Assembly: GCA_024305405.1 (NCBI GenBank)
Contig: JAKNDB010000015.1
Span: 1-64,000 of the forward strand
DNA from: Dirofilaria immitis
Lineage: Eukaryota > Nematoda > Chromadorea > Rhabditida > Onchocercidae
Length of the DNA stretch: 64,000 nucleotides
Direction of reading: 5' to 3'
Part shown: positions 58,373 to 64,000 of the stretch, piece by piece
Layout: every line of letters begins with the position of its first letter
Numbering within the stretch: position 1 is the first letter of the stretch
Position numbers and translations under genes: made by a program
Notes under the pieces: model-generated
What the model saw: only the letters and a program-made list of their open reading frames with translations
Database searches by the model: none
What the model was told of the DNA's origin: nothing

Positions 58373-58416
58373 TAATGTAATAATAATTGATAATAATAAT
58401 AATAATAATAATAATG
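58239..58416. repeat. (AAT)n microsatellite
   Basis: Nearly pure AAT/ATA for about 175 bases with CAATAAT and GATAAT interruptions. The - strand frames over it are poly-Ile/Tyr/Leu artefacts. Confidence 0.97.
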
Positions 58417-59359
58417 GCAATCATTATTGTATGAAATCATTAGTTACACGGTAATTACTGTTGACAAATTTAATAAATATATGCCATAGTATCAGATCGG
58501 AGCAGACGATAAAAAATTTCGATAACAAATGTAAATATTTCCATGAAATAGGGAAAGGATTAAAAATGGATAAGCAAAATGAAAAATGATTGTTATTTTG
58601 GTTGATATTTTATTTTCAAATATTATTTCCTCATATTTCAATTGCTTCATCCATCATCCTTTACAAATATTTACTTTAAAATGATGAATAAATAATGGAA
58701 TAGTTGAAAATATACAAATACATAGTTTTTTTTTGCATTCTTTATTTATTCTTTATTTCATACAATTTTAATCTTTAATCTTATTTCAGTATTTTTAAAT
58801 CATTTATTTACTGTATCGTGTGAAGAAATAATTTTTGCATTTATTTCCATCATCTATTATTTTTCTCCTTCTATCCCCCTTTTTTTTTCCTTCAAAATTA
58901 TTGAATTGTTTATATTCGTTTAATGAAAATTTAAATTAAAATTGTCCTAATTTGTCATCATTATCTGTTTACCTTCTATATTTGTAATTTTAATCGCTGA
59001 ATTATATTTGAGTAATATTAATTGACAGGTAAAATAGTCACGATTCATTAATTTTCCAATTTTATGCTTACCCATTTAACAGGAGAACTTGAAACGAGTA
59101 ATTTATTGTTGGGTAAAAGGTTATCAAAAAGAAAAATTCATCATCAAACCAACTAAATGATAATAACTTTTTTTTTTTTAATTTCCTATCCAAATTTTTT
59201 TTTTTAAAAAGAAAAATAATATGAAAAAAAAAATTAGATGAAAATTAATAGCTATTTCCCAAATAATACTTTCAAAATGTAAGAAAAGATTTATGGCTGT
59301 AAAATTGGGAAAAAAATTTTACTTTTTTTTTTGATTTTTAATTATGTAACAATTTTTAG

Positions 59360-59366
<7 letters not shown>

Positions 59367-59420
<54 letters not shown>
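59367..59420. repeat. (ATT)n microsatellite
   Basis: About 17 ATT units with one irregular step near 59390. Confidence 0.95.
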
Positions 59421-59423
<3 letters not shown>

Positions 59424-60708
59424 ATTTATGAATATAAAGCGATAGAAATAATCCATTAAAATTATAAATAATAATTAGCAAAATTTTAAATTGATTAATA
59501 TTAATTGATTTTATTTAAATTAATTAATATTAATTAATTTTATTTAAATTAATTAATTCGATTTATTTTCATTTCTTCTTTTTTTTCATTTTAAAAATAA
59601 AAATTAACGAAAAATTAGGTTAAAATTATACGATTTCTCCGTTTTTCTTTCAAAATCTCTCCGTTCATTTAGCACTTTAATCTCTTCCTTTTCTTTTCTT
59701 TCTTCGTTTTTTTTTTTTTTTCAACCTCTTATTATCATTTTTTGCTCAATTTTTATCACTTTAATTTATCGCTATTTATTTTTTTTTGAAAATATTTTTT
59801 CGAAATTAACCAACTATCACTGTATTATTCACATTTTCCTTTTAACATTATTATCAGCAATTATTGCGATAGGCGAATAAATGACATACATTTTCTGTAA
59901 AATTATCCTAACATGTATCGTATCAATAAATCAGTTCATCATTCCATGATTTGATCTAATTTTTAGTAGAGCTAAATTTAACAATTTATTCGCTGATATT
60001 TTAGATGAATAATTTAGCATGAGCTAAATTAATGAACTTGTTTTAATAATGATTCTTTTTTTTTTTTGAAAGAATTTAGCCTAAGGCCAAATTTAAGAAA
60101 AAAAAAATTTTTAGGATAATTTAAAAAAATATATTTTGAAAATTAATTCGTACTATTTATTATCAAAATTATTTAACGAATTTGTGCTAATTTTAAAAAT
60201 GAAAAAATTTTTTCTTCCTGACTAATCACTTTCATATCAAGCTATCTATCATTTTATCATTTTGATATAGGAATAAAAAGAGAGAGAGGGAGGGAGAGAG
60301 AGAGAAAGAGAACGAGAGCGAGAAAAAAAAACGATGAAATGCTGAATATTGAATATTAGCTTTCCTAAACTAGGCTCTTTTTTTTTTTTACCTTATTGCC
60401 AAGTTTTAATATTATTATTTAGTCATCAGTTTAATTATGAGAAATATTTCATCGTTTTTTCTTCGGTCTTCTTTCCTAATTTATTTGGCAATTTTTTTCA
60501 TTTTGAAAAGTTTTTTTTTAAGTAACTTTTTTTTCTTCACATTGAAATATTTAATTTTTTTTTTGGAAAAAATAAGTTTGTTGAAATTTAGAATTTTCGT
60601 TTTGTTGTTGTTGTTGTTGTTATTTCTATTAATTGCCATTGTTTACTATGATATTAAATATGTTTATTGATTAATTGATTGATTGAATGAAGAAATGATT
60701 TGTTTTAG

Positions 60709-61066
60709 AAATATTAAACGAATCGTTGTCAACTGGTGGTATATCGATTGCTTCAACAACAGTTGGAACAATTGAAATCGGTGATACTTGCTCGGTAAAT
60801 AACAACAGTAGTAATAGCGGCGGTGGTGGTGGTGGTGGTGATGGTGGTGTTGATGATGATGGTAATGGTAATGGTGGTGATAATGATTGTGATGGTACAA
60901 CTGGTGAAATTGAATTAAACGAAAAGGTACCGGAACCGGTTGTTTCAATGTTAATGAAGATGGAACAAATGAATACATCGAATGAACTTGATTCTCGATC
61001 TGTTGCATCAATACGAACCGGTTCAAGTAGCTCTGGTGGTATAGTAACTGATAGTTTTAGCCCGAG
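60709..61066 (+). CDS. EVI5: EVI5-like gene, Ser/Gly-rich exon before the TBC domain
   Basis: The acceptor TGTTTTAG ends at 60708 and the donor CCCGAG then GTAATT stands at 61067. The exon reads ILNESLSTGGISIASTTVGT, a Ser/Asn/Gly/Asp low-complexity stretch (Gly run near 60820-60840), then GEIELNEKVPEPVVSMLMKM, SNELDSRSVASIRTGSSSSG and DSFSP. In vertebrate EVI5 the region just before the TBC domain has a leucine-rich 'LLAKLEE'-type helix, then a Lys-Ser-Leu-Arg-Ser-Val-like segment and a long Ser run. LMKMEQMN and DSRSVASIRTGSSSSG fit that order. EVI5 proteins are Rab GTPase-activating proteins acting in membrane traffic and cytokinesis; the catalytic domain would lie beyond the window. The exon enters in phase 1 and leaves in phase 2, both matching its neighbours. 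The family call rests on remembered pattern and not on an alignment. Confidence 0.65.
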
Positions 61067-61663
61067 GTAATTTAACTTATTTCTGATTTTTTTTCTTTTC
61101 ATTTACTATTTTTTTCCTTTCAAACTTATCAAATATTTCGAAGACATAATATTTTGAAAATAAATGTCATTTTTTGCTAAATTTCTATTTTTAATAATTT
61201 CGAATTTTAAATTTTAATTTACAATTTTATTTTTCAATTTTACCGTAATTTATAATTTAAAATTTTTAGCAAAATTTTTTACCGTATTTCTTCGTTTTAT
61301 CTTGGCCATTTATTTTTTTAGATTTCAATTATCTAAGAGATAATCAGTCTAATCAGATTAGGCTATTTAATTTATTGCCATAAAAATAATATTTCTTTTG
61401 ATAATTTTCATATATAAAATAATATGCTTTAATTTGCAATTTTTGATTGATTTTATTAATTTCGAATTATTAACCTAAAAAATATGAAATTTCTTTTTAT
61501 CGCATACAATAAAATTGAGGAAACAAAATTTAAGAAGCCAAATTTTCATCAAGTAAAAAAATGCCTAAAATAATCTAGGCTTTCTAGCAACAATAAGATT
61601 TGATAATTATCTAAAATTTTATCCTTTATATTAAAAATACTATCAACCTGAATAACATTTCAG

Positions 61664-61789
61664 ATCAAATAAATCACGAGAAAATAGCGTACCGGCTGAG
61701 GATGATGAAGATTTAGATCTTTGGGCTATTTGGGAAATTTGATCAAAAATTGGGAAGTAGAAATTCGAAAAAGGCCAAATTATATAAAG
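61664..61789 (+). CDS. EVI5: EVI5-like gene, exon leading into the TBC domain, with a one-base frame break
   Basis: The acceptor ACATTTCAG ends at 61663. The frame continues as RSNKSRENSVPAEDDEDLDL, then WAIW, then meets TGA. One base further on, another frame continues NLIKNWEVEIRKRPNYIK and ends exactly at AAG before a GT donor at 61790. Together they give an acidic stretch, Leu-Trp-x-x-Trp-Gly and Ile-x-x-x-Trp-Glu with a basic run, the pattern that precedes the TBC domain of EVI5-type Rab-GAPs. The G run at 61732-61734 would need one more G to join the frames and give the Trp-Gly pair. No GT or AG lies between the two parts, so splicing cannot repair it. Either the assembly lost a base or the allele is broken. 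The downstream half keeps codon quality right up to a donor in the correct phase, which favours the error explanation. Confidence 0.65.
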
Positions 61790-61872
61790 GTTTTATTGTT
61801 TAAAATTTTCTCTTAATTTTATAATAACAAATAATAATTTTACATTTATCAATTGTTCATATAATTTGCTTA

Positions 61873-61874
<2 letters not shown>

Positions 61875-61949
<75 letters not shown>

Positions 61950-61992
61950 ACACACACACACAAACACACACACACATACACACACACACACA

Positions 61993-62022
<30 letters not shown>
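61875..62022. repeat. (AC)n microsatellite
   Basis: About 148 bases of CA with a few CAA, AAC and ATA interruptions. The - strand frame of Cys/Val is an artefact. Confidence 0.98.
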
Positions 62023-62023
<1 letters not shown>

Positions 62024-62289
62024 TTATCATTTAAATGTTTATTAACGAATTGATTAAAATGAATGAATAGAAAAGAATAAAATGCTAAAATAAAAAATTC
62101 TTAAAAGATTTGCAAAAAGAATTTTTATTGTAATATTTTAAATTTCTATCAAAAAAAAAAATTAATTTTTGTCTGAAATTAAAGTTCTATTTGTGCTTTA
62201 AGTATTTTTTGAATAATTTCAAAAATTTTTCAAATACATTTGAAAATTTTTTCTTTCTTTTTCTACTCAAATAATTAATTTAAATTTCA

Positions 62290-63000
62290 AATTTCAATTA
62301 ATTATATATATATGTATGTATATTTCCAGGTATATATAATTTGAATTAATCATTGGTATATGTATATATAGATATATCCAAATATATATAATTATTTAAA
62401 AATATCATTACGAATATCTTTTAAAATGTTTAAATTTAATTGACAATAGATGTCTCTCAAATTATTGTAGTGAATATTTTTAAAAATTTATTAAATTATT
62501 TCGATTTAAAATTAAATTTATTTTATATTTCTTAGTAAGTCTTTTATATATAATTTAAGTATATCTAATTTGAATTAATTATATACATATATATATATAT
62601 CCAAGTATGTATAATTTGAATTAATTATATGTATACATATTTTCAAGTATATATAATTATATAATTATTTAAAAATATCAGTAGAATGTCTTTTAAAACG
62701 TTTAAATTTAGTTAATCAATACATATCGATAAGTATCCTTAAATTATCATAGTGAATATTTTTTAAAATTTATTAAATTATTTCGATTTAAAATTAAGTT
62801 TATTTTTTATTTTCAAGTATGTATAATTTGAATTAATTACATGTATATATATTTCCAAGTATACATAATTATTTAAAAATATCAATATAAAACGTTTAAA
62901 TTTAGTTAATCAATACATATCGATAAGTATCCTTAAATTATCATAGTGAATATTTTTTAAAATTTATTAAATTATTTCGATTTAAAATTAAGTTTGCTTT
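62290..63000. repeat. Array of diverged 190-240-base units
   Basis: The order 'GTATATATAATTTGAATTAA', then an 'AAAAATATCA' stretch, then 'GTTTAAATTTAGTTAATCAA', then 'TTATTAAATTATTTCGATTT' occurs three times, the last anchor near 62486, 62771 and 62962. Confidence 0.85.
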
Positions 63001-63494
63001 TTTATATGATTAATTATAATATACGAAATATAAATATTGCAAAATTGAAAATATTAAATCGAAAATAAATTTTAATAAATAATGATAAATGAATGTGAAG
63101 AAAAATTTCAATCATTATGTTTGGAAGATAAAAAAAAAAATTGATAATAAATAATAAATGGATAATTTATTTTGAATATTTTCAATGTTAATAAAATATT
63201 AAGATGAAAAAAAAAAACGAAATAGCATTTCAATGTTAATAAGATATTTAGAAAAAAAAAAAGAAATAGTATAAATTTTAAAATAGATTAAAGAAAATAA
63301 TGAAATGAAAAAAATACAAATATATTTGATAATAATTTTTAAAAATTAATTTAATGATGGATTAATTAAGAAAAATAAATAGCTTTATCGATTAGCTTTT
63401 AAGCAATACAATAACAAATTTATTTTTTTGCAATGATAAAAAAAAATTTTAAATTTCTAAAAATTTATTTTTTCAAATATTTATTTAAGCATAT

Positions 63495-63797
63495 AATTTT
63501 TATCATCTAATCATATAAGCTCAGTAGAAACTTTATGATAACAATAATTTTTATCATCTAATCATATAAGCTTAATAGAAACTTTATGATAACAATAATT
63601 TTTATCATCTAATCATATAAGCTTAATAGAAACTTTATGATAACAATAATTTTTATCATCTAATCATATAAGCTTAATAGAAACCTTATGATAACAATAA
63701 TTTTATCATCTAATCATATAAGCTTAATAGAAACTTTATGATAACAATAATTTTTATCATTTAATCATATAAGTTTAGTAGAAACTTTATGATAACA
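63495..63797. repeat. 51-base tandem repeat, six copies
   Basis: 'TATCATCTAATCATATAAGC' begins at 63501, 63552, 63603, 63654 and twice more. Each unit ends with 'GAAACTTTATGATAACAATA' or a close variant. Confidence 0.97.
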
Positions 63798-64000
63798 AAA
63801 TAAAAAATAACAAATTAATCGAAATTTCAAAAATAAAAATAAAAAATAAATTAATTCATCAATTTTGCAATCATAAAAAATTTATTTTATAAAATTAATA
63901 TTCTTATTTTGATCAAAATTTTAGAAATACATATATTTGATCAAAAACAAAGAAATAAATGTTCATTTTTTTGCTGATTTTTATAATCATTATTTTATCA

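Larger units (their letters stand above)
50774..60708. other. Second large intron, no further exon recognised
   Basis: About 9.9 kb between the polyglutamine exon and the Ser/Gly-rich exon. Open frames here come from ATC, TTA and ATGCAT repeats or are AT-biased. An intervening exon whose length is a multiple of three cannot be excluded, because it would keep phase. Confidence 0.45.
61790..64000. other. Start of the next EVI5-like intron, no further exon recognised
   Basis: Begins at the GTTTTA donor and is filled by the CA repeat and the arrays listed below. No TBC-domain residues were found up to the right edge, so the catalytic exons must lie outside the window. Confidence 0.5.

Noticed and set aside
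58148..58440. Poly-Ile, poly-Tyr and poly-Leu frames on the - strand
   Set aside because: Produced by the AAT microsatellite in its three frames.
60664..61102. Two long open frames on the - strand (120 and 143 codons)
   Set aside because: They are the antisense of the EVI5-like exon at 60709-61066, whose + strand frame has correct splice sites and phase. The His-rich and Pro-rich strings are shadows of its Gly/Asp repeats.
61793..62023. Cys/Val-rich frame on the - strand
   Set aside because: Translation of the CA microsatellite.
63495..63797. CRISPR-like array (six 51-base units)
   Set aside because: Units are contiguous tandem repeats with no unique spacers, in a eukaryotic AT-rich setting.

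Overview
The window is AT-rich nuclear DNA of a nematode, most likely a filarial worm (Onchocercidae). Four independent signs point there. A 22-base stretch at 1932-1953 matches the nematode SL1 spliced leader at 20 positions. Introns are bounded by GTGAGT/GTAAGT and TTTTAG/TTTCAG, some of only 45-80 bases. A family of small collagens is present. A fragment at about 38943-39078 encodes the N-terminus of bacterial DXR (IspC), an enzyme animals lack, as expected of an old Wolbachia insertion.

Positions 1 to about 32.4 kb are a segmentally duplicated cluster. Five copies of one small collagen gene unit (A +, B -, C +, D +, E +) sit in shared upstream and downstream blocks. Only copy C (17396-17763) reads through cleanly, as a 95-residue signal-peptide plus Gly-X-Y protein. 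The others carry one- or two-base indels. Copies A and B face each other tail to tail in a palindrome. Copies B and D sit just outside the ends of a nearly perfect 5-kb inverted repeat (6303-11317 and 18856-23871) around a 7.5-kb spacer that holds copy C. Each arm carries the same small BEL/Pao-type LTR element with a decayed gag and no visible pol. Degenerate C2H2 zinc-finger genes (about 1.32-1.75 and 27.5-28.06 kb), a coiled-coil-like fragment family and a further unknown fragment family are scattered through the cluster.

From about 32.4 kb to the end the sequence is more AT-rich and full of tandem repeats and microsatellites. I see one real gene here, on the + strand and running off the right edge. 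Four phase-compatible exons (36887-37026, 50493-50773, 60709-61066, 61664-61789) would encode about 302 residues: a start exon, a 33-glutamine exon, a Ser/Gly/Asn-rich exon and an acidic exon leading into a segment like that just before the TBC (Rab-GAP) domain of EVI5-family proteins. The last exon holds a one-base frameshift at a G run, either a true lesion or an assembly error. The two large introns are about 13.5 and 9.9 kb, and the dxr fragment lies inside the first.

No tRNA, rRNA, CRISPR or bacterial operon was found. Exon calls are read by eye; no search or alignment was run.
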